The notes under the pieces were generated by a model, which saw nothing but the letters and a program-made list of their open reading frames with translations, was not told where the DNA came from and made no database searches. Made by a program: the position numbers and the translations under genes. 64,000 nt of DNA from Pseudoduganella albidiflava (lineage in GTDB: Bacteria > Pseudomonadota > Gammaproteobacteria > Burkholderiales > Burkholderiaceae_D). Positions 38,318 through 46,140 of this stretch are shown here, piece by piece. The first letter of the stretch is position 1, and each line of letters opens with the position of its first letter. The DNA is taken from the NCBI RefSeq assembly GCF_004322755.1, contig NZ_CP036401.1, positions 434,001 through 498,000 on the forward strand. Reading direction: 5' to 3'.

Positions 38318-39499
38318 CTACTTGCTCAGCACCCGCATCGCCCGCTCCAGCCCGTCCAGGGTGATCGGGAACATGCGCCCGTTCATCAGCTGGCCGATGA
38401 TCGCGATGGATTGCCGGTACTGCCAGTACTGTTCCGGCTCCGGGTTCAGCCAGGCGAACTTCGGGAAGGCTTGCGTGAAACGGGCCAGCCATTCGGCGCC
38501 GGCTTCCTCGTTGTTGTACTCGACCGAGCCGCCGGCCTGCAGGATTTCATAGGGGTTCATGGTGGCGTCGCCGACGAAGATCAGCTTGGTGTCGGGCGGG
38601 TACTTGCGCAGCACGTCCCAGGTGGGGAAGCGCTCGGCATTGCGGCGCCGGTTGTTCTTCCACAGGTAGTCGTAGACGCAGTTGTGGAAGTAGAAGAACT
38701 CCATGTTCTTGAACTCCGACTTCGCGGCGGAAAACAGTTCCTCGGTGCGCTCGATGTGGTCGTCCATCGTGCCGCCCACGTCGAACAGCATCAGCACCTT
38801 CACGTTGTTGCGGCGTTCCGGCTGCATGCGGATATCGAGCCAGCCGGCATTGTTGGCGGTGGCGCGGATGGTCTGGTCCAGCGCCAGTTCCTGCTGGGCG
38901 CCATCGCGCGCGAAGCGGCGCAGCCGGCGCAGGGCCACCTTGATGTTGCGGGTGCCCAGCTCCTTGTCGGCGTCGTAGTCCTTGTAGGTGCGCTGGTCCC
39001 ACACTTTCACGGCGGTACGGTTGCCAGGTTTTGCAGACTCGTTCCCACCGATGCGGACCCCTTCCGGGTTGGTGCCGCCATTGCCGAACGGCGAGGTGCC
39101 GCCGGTGCCGATCCACTTGCCGCCGCCTTCGTGGCGTTCCTTCTGCTCCTTCAGCAGTTCGGCCAGCCGGTCCATCAGCTTGTCGTAGCCGAATTTTTCC
39201 AGCGCGGCCTTCTGCTCGTCGGTCAGTTCGCGCTTCATGCGCTGCAGCAGCCAGTCCAGCGGGATCGACGCCTTGCCGTCGAACGCACCGTCGATGCCCT
39301 TGAAATACTGGGCGAAGGCGCGGTCGAAGCGGTCGTAGTGGGCTTCGTCCTTCACCAGCGCCAGGCGCGCGAGGTAATAGAAATCGTCGAACGATTGCGT
39401 GACGACGCCGCGCTCCATCGCTTCCAGCAAGGTGAGGAATTCCTTGATGGTGACGGGGATTTTCGCGTCCTTCAGCGTGAAGAAGAAGTCGATCAGCAT
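38318..39499 (-). CDS. VWA domain protein of the CoxE type
   Basis: About 393 residues. The N-terminal region (MLIDFFFTLKDAKIPVTIKEFLTLLEAMERGVV) and the C-terminal von Willebrand A-like domain match the CoxE/DUF444-like proteins that accompany MoxR ATPases. In the metal site, the usual DxSxS is altered to FDVGGTMDDH near residue 255, with Gly-Gly-Thr in place of Ser-x-Ser. These proteins are thought to act as chaperone-like adaptors with MoxR. The ATG overlaps the acetyltransferase gene by 7 bases; the longer frame to 39988 is a shadow of it. Confidence 0.88.
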   Translation of the reverse strand: MLIDFFFTLKDAKIPVTIKEFLTLLEAMERGVVTQSFDDFYYLARLALVKDEAHYDRFDRAFAQYFKGIDGAFDGKASIPLDWLLQRMKRELTDEQKAALEKFGYDKLMDRLAELLKEQKERHEGGGKWIGTGGTSPFGNGGTNPEGVRIGGNESAKPGNRTAVKVWDQRTYKDYDADKELGTRNIKVALRRLRRFARDGAQQELALDQTIRATANNAGWLDIRMQPERRNNVKVLMLFDVGGTMDDHIERTEELFSAAKSEFKNMEFFYFHNCVYDYLWKNNRRRNAERFPTWDVLRKYPPDTKLIFVGDATMNPYEILQAGGSVEYNNEEAGAEWLARFTQAFPKFAWLNPEPEQYWQYRQSIAIIGQLMNGRMFPITLDGLERAMRVLSK

Positions 39500-40095
39500 G
39501 GGCGTGGAGCTTGCGGACGTTGCAGCAGATAGTCGACGTGGGCGCGGATTTCCGGCCATTCGCCGCGCACGATACTGTACATGACCGTGTCGCGCACGGT
39601 GCCGTCGCGCCGGATCCCATGGTGGCGCAGCACGCCGTCCTTCTTCGCGCCGAGCCGTTCGATGGCGGCCTGCGAGGCATGGTTGAAGTTGTCGGTGCGC
39701 AGGCCCACCACGGCGCAGCCCAGCGTGTCGAAGGCATGCGCCAGCAGCATGCGCTTGCAGCTGGTGTTGACGTGGCTGCGCTGGCGGCTTTTCGCATACC
39801 ACGTGTAGCCGATCTCGAGCCGGTCGATGGCGGGCACGATGTCGTGGTAGCTGGTGGTACCCAGGATTTCGCCGGTGGCGGCATCGAGCACGGCGAAGGC
39901 CAGCCGGGCAGGGCGCATCTCGAGCGCGGTGGCGATATACGCCGCCACGTTGTCCGGTTCCGGCACGGAGGTGATGCGCAGCTTCCACAGCTCGCCGTCG
40001 CGGGCGGCCGCGCGCAGGCCGCCGGCGTGCCCTTGCTCCAGCGGCTCCAGGCGCACGCCATTGAACTCCAGCGTGACGGGGCGGACGTCGATCAC
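39493..40095 (-). CDS. RimJ/RimL-type GNAT acetyltransferase
   Basis: 200 residues with the RimJ/RimL layout: VTLEFNGVRLEPLEQGHAGGL at the N-terminus, LEIGYTWYAKSRQRSHVNTSCKRMLLAHAFDTLGCAVVGLRTDNFNHASQAAIERLGAKKDGVLRHHGIRRDG in the acetyl-CoA binding and C-terminal part, and DTVMYSI near the end. It likely acetylates an amine, possibly a protein N-terminus; the substrate is unknown. Start codon is GTG 40095, overlapping the MoxR stop (GTGA). It is enclosed between moxR and vwa genes on the same strand. Confidence 0.88.
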   Translation of the reverse strand: MIDVRPVTLEFNGVRLEPLEQGHAGGLRAAARDGELWKLRITSVPEPDNVAAYIATALEMRPARLAFAVLDAATGEILGTTSYHDIVPAIDRLEIGYTWYAKSRQRSHVNTSCKRMLLAHAFDTLGCAVVGLRTDNFNHASQAAIERLGAKKDGVLRHHGIRRDGTVRDTVMYSIVRGEWPEIRAHVDYLLQRPQAPRPC

Positions 40096-40955
40096 CGGTT
40101 GGTCCTCGCCATGAACACCAGGCGCTCGAACAGGTGCACGTCCTGCTCGTTCTTCAGCAGCGCGCCGTGCAGCGGCGGCACGATCGCCTTGCTGTCCTGG
40201 CTGCGCAGCGCCTCGGGCGGGATATCCTCGGCCAGCAGCAGTTTCAGCCAGTCGAGGAATTCGGAGGTGGACGGCTTCTTCTTCAGGCCGGAGACATCGC
40301 GCACTTCATAGAACGTCCGCAGCGCCTGCGCCAGCAATTCCTGCTTCAGGTGCGGGAAGTGCACCTCGACGATGGCTTCCATCGTATCCTTGTCCGGGAA
40401 GGCGATGTAGTGGAAGAAGCAGCGGCGCAGGAAGGCGTCCGGCAACTCCTTCTCGTTGTTCGATGTGATGATGACCAGCGGGCGGTGCTTCGCCACCACC
40501 ATCTCGCGCGTCTCGTACACATAGAATTCCATCCGGTCCAGTTCGCGCAGCAGGTCGTTGGGAAATTCGATGTCGGCCTTGTCGATCTCGTCGATCAGCA
40601 GCACCACCGGTTCGGGCGCGGTGAAGGCCTGCCACAGCACGCCCTTGACGATGTAGTTGTGGATGTCGCGCACCCGTTCGTCGCCCAGCTGGGAATCGCG
40701 CAGGCGCGAGACGGCGTCGTATTCGTACAGCCCCTGCTGCGCCTTGGTGGTCGACTTGACGTGCCATTGCAACAGTGGGCGGTCCAGCGCGGCGGCGACT
40801 TCCTCGGCCAGCATGGTCTTGCCGGTGCCCGGCTCGCCTTTCACGAGCAGCGGGCGCTGCAGCGTGAGGGCCGCGTTCACGGCAAGTTTCAGGTCGGCGG
40901 TGGCAACATACTGGGCGGAGCCGTCGAATCGTGGGGTCTGGTGGGGGACGGTCAT
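40092..40955 (-). CDS. MoxR-family AAA+ ATPase
   Basis: 287 residues. Walker A is GEPGTGKTMLAEEVAA near residue 40, Walker B is PVVLLIDEIDKADIEFPNDLLRELDRMEF near residue 115, sensor 1 is LVIITSNNEKELPDAFLRRCFFHYI. MoxR ATPases work with VWA-domain proteins in metal-cofactor insertion or protein maturation. The VWA partner is encoded two genes downstream. The ATG at 40955 begins MTVPHQTPRFDGSAQYVA; the 18-codon extension to 41009 is not supported. The gene is divergent from the cytochrome c genes. Confidence 0.94.
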   Translation of the reverse strand: MTVPHQTPRFDGSAQYVATADLKLAVNAALTLQRPLLVKGEPGTGKTMLAEEVAAALDRPLLQWHVKSTTKAQQGLYEYDAVSRLRDSQLGDERVRDIHNYIVKGVLWQAFTAPEPVVLLIDEIDKADIEFPNDLLRELDRMEFYVYETREMVVAKHRPLVIITSNNEKELPDAFLRRCFFHYIAFPDKDTMEAIVEVHFPHLKQELLAQALRTFYEVRDVSGLKKKPSTSEFLDWLKLLLAEDIPPEALRSQDSKAIVPPLHGALLKNEQDVHLFERLVFMARTNR

Positions 40956-41032
40956 GGAAAAGCTTTCCGTAGCGGACGAAAAAAGCCAGTATACGGTAGT
41001 TCCGAGCATGCCAGAACGTACTGGAATCGTGG

Positions 41033-41061
41033 TGGACGACCGGAAACAGCTGCGCTAGAAT
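41033..41061 (+). promoter_or_regulatory. Sigma-70 promoter of the cytochrome c genes
   Basis: TGGACG (41033-41038) and TAGAAT (41056-41061) with a 17-base spacer, 4 and 5 of 6 to consensus. The leader to the first ATG is about 105 bases and contains an AGGGGAC / GTCCCCT hairpin (41106-41141 region). Confidence 0.55.
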
Positions 41062-41172
41062 CGGCCGCTGGTAGCACGAAAAGCAAGTATTTATGCAAGC
41101 AGCAAGGGGACACGGAGACCGCGACGAGAATGAGTCCCCTCCAATTACTCTTTTGGATTCGACTAGCCACCC

Positions 41173-41502
41173 ATGAATAGACTCATAGCAGTATGCCTGC
41201 TTGCCGGCGCCACGCAGGCAACCCAGGTCGCCGTCGCCGCGGACGTCGTCGGCAACCCGGCCGCCGCGCCAGCCAAGATCGAAATGTGCATCGGCTGCCA
41301 CGCCATCCCGGGCTACAAGGCCACGTTCCCCGAAGTGTTCCAGGTGCCGAAGATCGGCGGCCAGAATGCCAGGTACATCGAAGCGGCGCTCAAGGCTTAC
41401 CAGAAAGGTGACCGCAAGCACCCGTCGATGAAGGGCATCGCCGTCAGCCTGTCCGACCAGGACATCGCCGACATCGCCGCCTATTACGCCAAGCAGAAAT
41501 GA
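41173..41502 (+). CDS. Class I monoheme cytochrome c
   Basis: 109 residues. A signal peptide (cleaved after VAVAA) exports it to the periplasm. Heme is attached at CIGCH (residues 39-43), with a likely axial Met in HPSMKG near residue 92. The pattern PKIGGQNARYIEAALKAYQKGDRKHPSMKGIAVSLSDQDIADIAAYYAKQK is that of the cytochrome c4/c553 type. It is an electron carrier, partner unknown. The next cytochrome gene begins 8 bases after its stop. Confidence 0.92.
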   Translation: MNRLIAVCLLAGATQATQVAVAADVVGNPAAAPAKIEMCIGCHAIPGYKATFPEVFQVPKIGGQNARYIEAALKAYQKGDRKHPSMKGIAVSLSDQDIADIAAYYAKQK

Positions 41503-41510
41503 GGACCACG

Positions 41511-41855
41511 ATGAAGAAAACCCTGCTCGCCGTGGCCTGCTGCATCGCCTCCGCCGCGGTGTCCGCCGCCGGCGGCAACATCAACAACGGCAAGGCCCTG
41601 GCCGACAAGTACGCCTGCGCCACCTGCCATGGCAAGGATTACAACTCGCCGATCGACCCGAGCTATCCGAAGCTGGCTGGCCAGCACAAGGATTACCTGG
41701 CCCACGCGCTGGTCGCCTACAAGCGCGGCGACGGCCCGAACGGCCGCAACAACCCGATCATGGGCGGGCTGGTGAAGCCCCTGTCGAACAAGGATATCGA
41801 AGACCTGGCGGCGTATTTCCACAGCCTGCCGGGGTCGATGGTCATCAAGCGGTAA
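41511..41855 (+). CDS. Class I monoheme cytochrome c
   Basis: 114 residues with a signal peptide (MKKTLLAVACCIASAAVSAA) and one heme site, CATCH (residues 36-40); the likely axial Met is in NNPIMGGLVKPLS. The family pattern YPKLAGQHKDYLAHALVAYKRGD again fits cytochrome c4/c553. ATG 41511 was chosen over ATG 41499 because GAGGA lies 5 bases upstream and the signal peptide then starts at the basic n-region. It is co-transcribed with the preceding cytochrome; the two are diverged copies of one another. Confidence 0.92.
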   Translation: MKKTLLAVACCIASAAVSAAGGNINNGKALADKYACATCHGKDYNSPIDPSYPKLAGQHKDYLAHALVAYKRGDGPNGRNNPIMGGLVKPLSNKDIEDLAAYFHSLPGSMVIKR

Positions 41856-41909
41856 TTCTTGTTGCCGATACATTGAAAGCGCATGCATTCACCCCAAAAG
41901 CGAAGGGCT

Positions 41910-42079
41910 GGGGTCAGGAAGGAATGCTGGCCTGCATGCCAGCATCGTTCCGCAGGCGCGAAGCATGCTTCGCGAAACCCCTGCCTCACCCCGCCGGGGC
42001 GTAGCCGGGGTTTCAAGGAGCATCGCTCCTTGCCGGCGTAGCGGTACTGGCCTACCAGCCAGTACTCCACCCTGACCCC
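41910..42079. repeat. 170-bp multi-hairpin element bounded by GGGGTCA / TGACCCC
   Basis: Inverted ends GGGGTCA (41910-41916) and TGACCCC (42073-42079) enclose five hairpins: ATGCTGGC/GCCAGCAT (41924-41945), the palindrome CGCGAAGCATGCTTCGCG (41957-41974), AAACCCC/GGGGTTT (41975-42013), AAGGAG/CTCCTT (42015-42031) and GTACTGGC/GCCAGTAC (42044-42065). No open frame explains it. It lies between the cytochrome stop and the convergent DUF1841 gene. Confidence 0.8.
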
Positions 42080-42145
42080 GGAATTTGCACTTGGGGTGGG
42101 CTTATCTAAGCGGCATCAGGGACGACCCCATTTTCCAGGCAACTT

Positions 42146-42577
42146 TCACTGCTGCACGCGGCGCTTCACGGCGTCGATGTACGCATCCCCGTCCGGCGGC
42201 AGCCCGCTGCGCTGCGACTTCCAGATCATCTCCCCCAGGCATTCCATGATTTCATGCTGCGCCTCGTGCGTGGAATCGCGCTTTTTCGACAACGCTTCGT
42301 AGGCGGCGCGGATGCCGCGCGGGGAATCGATCGAGACCTGCTCGGAAATCGACAGGTGCATCGCCAGGTGCAGGAAGGGATTGGCTTCGCCGCCTTCCAC
42401 CGAGTAATCGCGCGCCAGCGCCGCGTCCACGTCGGCGAGCGCCGCATCGTACTCGGGATGCAGCCGCACCCAGTCCAGCGCCATCGCTTCGAGCGGCGTC
42501 AGGATTTCATGGGCGCGGTCCTTGCGGAACACTTCGCAGAAGAAGCGGCGGACGTCGTGGGAGGAGGGGGTGAACAT
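42146..42577 (-). CDS. DUF1841 family protein
   Basis: About 143 residues, MFTPSSHDVRRFFCEVFRKD onwards, with the conserved stretches LTPLEAMALDWVRLHPEYDAAL, ANPFLHLAMHLSISEQVSIDSPRGIRAAYE and HEAQHEIMECLGEMIWKSQRSGLPPDG. This is a cytosolic helical protein family of beta- and gamma-proteobacteria with no known function; conserved His and Glu residues hint at a DinB-like metal site. The ATG at 42577 was chosen from the family's usual start; the extension to 42889 runs through a palindromic repeat. Reading on the minus strand, rppH lies upstream. Confidence 0.85.
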   Translation of the reverse strand: MFTPSSHDVRRFFCEVFRKDRAHEILTPLEAMALDWVRLHPEYDAALADVDAALARDYSVEGGEANPFLHLAMHLSISEQVSIDSPRGIRAAYEALSKKRDSTHEAQHEIMECLGEMIWKSQRSGLPPDGDAYIDAVKRRVQQ

Positions 42578-42709
42578 GGCTGGCGGAAGGCGTGCGGGGA
42601 TGGGCGGACATTGTACAAAGAAATGCCGGCGCATGCGGTAGACAGTCAAAAACGGCGCCGGACGCGGGGCGGGGAGATCCCGTGCCGGACAGCCGTGCAA
42701 GGAAAAACC

Positions 42710-42748
42710 GGTGTCCGACACCCTGCCGGAGGCAGGATGTCCGACACC
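42710..42748. repeat. Palindromic repeat element, GGTGTCCGACACC type
   Basis: GGTGTCCGACACC (42710-42722) followed by CTGCC, a 3-base loop, GGCAG and ATGTCCGACACC (42737-42748). The arms form a hairpin with one or two mismatches. It lies in the gap between rppH and the DUF1841 gene. Confidence 0.8.
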
Positions 42749-42779
42749 AGTGCATCTGGCGGCGCCGGATCGGCGAACG

Positions 42780-43409
42780 TCAGCGCTTGCCGGACGTCGC
42801 CAGCGCCGCGCCGTCGCAACCGACCAGCTCCTGTGGCGGCGCCGCCACCGTCTGCTGCTGGGGCCGCTGGCCCTGCTGGCCGCGGCCATGCGGCTGGCGC
42901 AGGTAGCGCGACGAATGGCGGCGTTCGCCGTGCGCGGGCCAGGTGAGGAACCTGGATAATTCCTGCAGCGCGCGCTGGTACACCTCGCGCTTGAACTCGA
43001 TGACCACGTCCAGCGGCACCCAGTATTCGTGCCAGCGCCAGGCGTCGAATTCAGGGTGGTCGGTCAGGCGCAGGTTCACTTCATTGTCGCGCGCACACAT
43101 GCGCAGCAAGAACCAGATCTGCTTCTGGCCACGGTAATGGCCGCGGATCTCGCGCTTGATGAAATGGTCCGGTACCTCGTAACGCAGCCAGTCGCGCGTG
43201 CGGCCCACGATTTTCACGTGTTCCGGGCGCAAGCCGATTTCTTCCTGCAACTCCCGATACATTGCCTGCTCGGGTGTTTCGCCGTACTTGATTCCTCCTT
43301 GCGGAAATTGCCATGAGTGCTCGCGCACCCGCTTGCCCCACCACACCTCGTTATGCGAGTTGAGCAGGATGATGCCGACGTTGGGGCGGAACCCTTCCCG
43401 ATCGAGCAT
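42780..43409 (-). CDS. rppH: RNA pyrophosphohydrolase
   Basis: About 209 residues. RppH removes pyrophosphate from the 5' triphosphate of mRNAs and so starts 5'-dependent decay. The Nudix box [23 protein letters not shown] (residues about 38-60) has the required Glu residues, and [16 protein letters not shown] and SWQFPQGGI are typical of RppH. The last 50 residues (from [18 protein letters not shown]) are a basic, Gln-rich extension common in beta-proteobacterial RppH. GAGGTGC is the ribosome site before the ATG at 43409. It is divergent from proS, a frequent arrangement. Confidence 0.94.
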   Translation of the reverse strand: MLDREGFRPNVGIILLNSHNEVWWGKRVREHSWQFPQGGIKYGETPEQAMYRELQEEIGLRPEHVKIVGRTRDWLRYEVPDHFIKREIRGHYRGQKQIWFLLRMCARDNEVNLRLTDHPEFDAWRWHEYWVPLDVVIEFKREVYQRALQELSRFLTWPAHGERRHSSRYLRQPHGRGQQGQRPQQQTVAAPPQELVGCDGAALATSGKR

Positions 43410-43565
43410 AGTGCACCTCAAACTTTCTGCGTGCCGACGCAGCCCCCACCTATCTTCTTACATTTTTGCCCATGATTCCGCGTGCCGGCAGCGCCCCCCG
43501 GGTAGGGAAGCAGCCGGCGCGACCGCGGTTGAAGGCCGCGGCCTGGCGCGCCGTTGAACGCGCGG

Positions 43566-43595
43566 TTGGCCACGCAGTTGCGCAGATTGTATAAA
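43566..43595 (+). promoter_or_regulatory. Sigma-70 promoter of proS
   Basis: TTGGCC (43566-43571) and TATAAA (43590-43595) with an 18-base spacer, about 78 bases upstream of the proS ATG, in the divergent gap with rppH. Confidence 0.5.
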
Positions 43596-43672
43596 TGATG
43601 GATGCATCAGCCAGCTAATCCTTTAAAATTAGGTTGATTATAACCCTCTCTTTTTGAAAAGAATTCACAGAT

Positions 43673-45409
43673 ATGCGTGCGTCACGGTTTTTTATTTCCA
43701 CACTCAAAGAGGCGCCTTCCGACGCCGAAATCGTCAGCCACAAACTGATGATGCGGGCCGGCATGATCAAGCGGCTGGGCTCGGGCATCTACACGTACAT
43801 GCCGATGGGCCTGAAGGTGATCCGCAAGGTCGAGGCGATCGTGCGCGAGGAGATGAACCGCGCCGGCGCCATCGAGCTGCTGATGCCGCTGGTCCAGCCG
43901 GCCGAGCTGTGGCAGGAAACCGGCCGCTGGGACAAGATGGGGCCGGAACTGATGCGCGTAAAGGACCGGCATGGCCGCGAGTTCGCAATCCAGCCCACGT
44001 CCGAGGAAGTGATCACGGACGTGGTGCGCGGCGAGATCAAGTCGTACCGCCAGCTGCCGTTGAATTTTTACCACATCCAGACCAAGTTCCGCGACGAGCG
44101 CCGTCCCCGCTTCGGCCTGATGCGCGGCCGTGAATTCACGATGAAGGATGCGTACTCGTTCGACCGCGACCTGGAAGGCATGCAAAAGTCCTATCAGGTG
44201 ATGTTCGATGCGTACACGAAGATCTTCACGCGCTTCGGCCTGAAGTTCCGTGCCGTGGCGGCCGACAACGGCGCCATCGGCGGTACCGGTTCGCATGAAT
44301 TCCACGTGATCGCCAGCACCGGCGAAGATGCGCTGGTGTATTGCCCCACCTCCGACTACGCGGCCAATATGGAAGCGGCTGAGGCGGTAGCGTCGGGCAC
44401 GCGCGCCGCGCCTTCCGCCGAGCTGGTGAAGACGGCCACGCCGAAGGCGGCCAAGTGCGAGGACGTGGCGAAACTGCTGGGCATCGACCTGTCGAAGACG
44501 GTGAAGACGATCGCCCTGACGGTGGAAACCGAGACTGACGGCAAACTGGATAAACAGTACTTCATGCTGCTGCTGCGCGGCGACCATGAACTGAACGAGA
44601 TCAAGGCGGCGAAAGTGCCGGGCCTGCAGGGCGCCTACCGCTTCTCCACCGAAGCGGAAATCGCCGAAGTGTACGGCTGCAAGCCGGGTTACCTGGGCCC
44701 GATCGGTACCAAGGCCCCGGTTACGGTGGTGGCCGACCGCACCGTGGCCAACATGGCTGACTTCGTCACCGGTGCGAACGAGGAAGATTTCCACTTCACG
44801 GGCGCCAACTGGGGCCGCGACGTGGCCGAGCCGCACGTCACCGCCGACCTGCGCAACGTGGTCGAGGGCGATCCTTCGCCGGATGGCAAGGGCGTGCTGG
44901 CGATCGAGCGCGGCATCGAAGTGGGCCACGTGTTCCAGCTGGGTACCGCGTACTCGGCGGCGATGAACGCCACCTACCTCGATGAAAACGGCAAGCCGGC
45001 ACCGCTGCAGATGGGTTGCTACGGCATCGGCGTCACGCGCATCCTGGGCGCGGCGATCGAGCAGAATTTCGACGACAAGGGCATCATCTGGCCGACCTCG
45101 ATCGCCCCGTTCGAACTGGTGCTGTGCCCGATGGGTTACGACCGCAGCGAACTGGTGAAGGAAGAGACCGAGAAGCTGTACGCGGCGGCCCTGGCGGCCG
45201 GCATCGACGTGATCGTCGACGACCGCGGCCTGCGCCCGGGCGCCATGTTCGCCGACTGGGAACTGATCGGCGTGCCGCACCGGGTGGTGATCGGCGACCG
45301 TGGCCTGAAGGATGGCAACCTGGAATACCAGGGCCGCCGCGATACCGAGGCCACCAACGTGCCGGTGGCGGACATCGTGGCCTTCATCAAGGCCCGAGTG
45401 CAGCAATAA
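43673..45409 (+). CDS. proS: Proline-tRNA ligase
   Basis: 578 residues, class II aminoacyl-tRNA synthetase of the bacterial type with an inserted editing domain. Motif 1 region is [37 protein letters not shown]; motif 2 is [26 protein letters not shown]; the INS editing domain spans about residues 240-390 ([40 protein letters not shown]); motif 3 is [17 protein letters not shown]. The anticodon-binding domain follows ([37 protein letters not shown]). The stop TAA overlaps the ATG of the transglycosylase gene. Confidence 0.97.
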   Translation: MRASRFFISTLKEAPSDAEIVSHKLMMRAGMIKRLGSGIYTYMPMGLKVIRKVEAIVREEMNRAGAIELLMPLVQPAELWQETGRWDKMGPELMRVKDRHGREFAIQPTSEEVITDVVRGEIKSYRQLPLNFYHIQTKFRDERRPRFGLMRGREFTMKDAYSFDRDLEGMQKSYQVMFDAYTKIFTRFGLKFRAVAADNGAIGGTGSHEFHVIASTGEDALVYCPTSDYAANMEAAEAVASGTRAAPSAELVKTATPKAAKCEDVAKLLGIDLSKTVKTIALTVETETDGKLDKQYFMLLLRGDHELNEIKAAKVPGLQGAYRFSTEAEIAEVYGCKPGYLGPIGTKAPVTVVADRTVANMADFVTGANEEDFHFTGANWGRDVAEPHVTADLRNVVEGDPSPDGKGVLAIERGIEVGHVFQLGTAYSAAMNATYLDENGKPAPLQMGCYGIGVTRILGAAIEQNFDDKGIIWPTSIAPFELVLCPMGYDRSELVKEETEKLYAAALAAGIDVIVDDRGLRPGAMFADWELIGVPHRVVIGDRGLKDGNLEYQGRRDTEATNVPVADIVAFIKARVQQ

Positions 45410-46044
45410 TGAAGGTGGGCCGGGAAAGGCGCCGCTGGTGGGCGCGCCCCTTGCGCTGGTGGCACACGGTGGCCTTCGCCACCGGCGTGCTGTGCGCGCC
45501 GTTCGGCTTTGCCGGCAACCAGAAAGAGGAATCGCTGGCCGACTCGGTGCGGCTGGCGCTGTCCAACGCGATCCTCGATGCCCGTCCACCCAAGCCCGCG
45601 TTCACCAATCCGGCAGACCAGGCGCGCTACGATGCCTGGCTGGCCGACATGTCCGGCCGCCTGGCGCGCAAGCTGCCCGACGAGATGCATCGCCGCGAAT
45701 TCCTGGAAACCGTGTGGTACGAGGCCCGCCGCGCCGGCCTCGAGCCTTCGCTCGTGCTGGGGCTGATCCAGGTGGAGTCGGCGTACCGCAAGTACGCCGT
45801 GTCGATCGTGGGCGCGCGCGGCTACATGCAGGTGATGCCGTTCTGGACCAACGTGATCGGCGACCGCGACCGCCGCAAGCTGTTCAACATGCAGACCAAC
45901 CTGCGCTATGGCTGCGCGATCCTGCGCATGTACATCGACATGGAGCGGGGCGACCTGTTCCTGGCGCTGGGGCGCTACAACGGCAGCCGCGGCAAGCCGG
46001 CCTACCCGAACGCGGTGCTCAAAGCCTGGAATAACTGGCGCTGA
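45409..46044 (+). CDS. Lytic transglycosylase
   Basis: About 211 residues. A hydrophobic N-terminal segment after basic residues (RWWHTVAFATGVLCAPFGFAG) marks export to the periplasm. The SLT domain follows, with the catalytic Glu in LVLGLIQVESAYRKYAVSIVGARGYMQVMPFW near residue 125 and the family tail LRYGCAILRMYIDMERGDLFLALGRYNGSRG. It would cleave peptidoglycan strands with 1,6-anhydro product formation. Its ATG overlaps the proS stop (TAATG); this pairing with proS is common in related species. Confidence 0.93.
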   Translation: MKVGRERRRWWARPLRWWHTVAFATGVLCAPFGFAGNQKEESLADSVRLALSNAILDARPPKPAFTNPADQARYDAWLADMSGRLARKLPDEMHRREFLETVWYEARRAGLEPSLVLGLIQVESAYRKYAVSIVGARGYMQVMPFWTNVIGDRDRRKLFNMQTNLRYGCAILRMYIDMERGDLFLALGRYNGSRGKPAYPNAVLKAWNNWR

Positions 46045-46053
46045 GCCGGTATC

Positions 46054-46117
46054 GCCGGCGGTTCCTGTCGTGCCGGAACCGCCGGCGGTTGTACTGCTAC
46101 GCCGGCATTGCCGGCGT
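46054..46117. terminator. Two GC-rich hairpins between convergent genes
   Basis: Stem GCCGGCGGTTCC/GGAACCGCCGGC (46054-46086, 9-base loop) and ACGCCGGC/GCCGGCGT (46099-46117, 3-base loop). Neither has a clean T-run on the plus strand, though CTTCTTCC follows the second. They probably end transcription of the transglycosylase gene. Confidence 0.45.
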
Positions 46118-46140
46118 CTTCTTCCTGTCATGCCTGCTTG

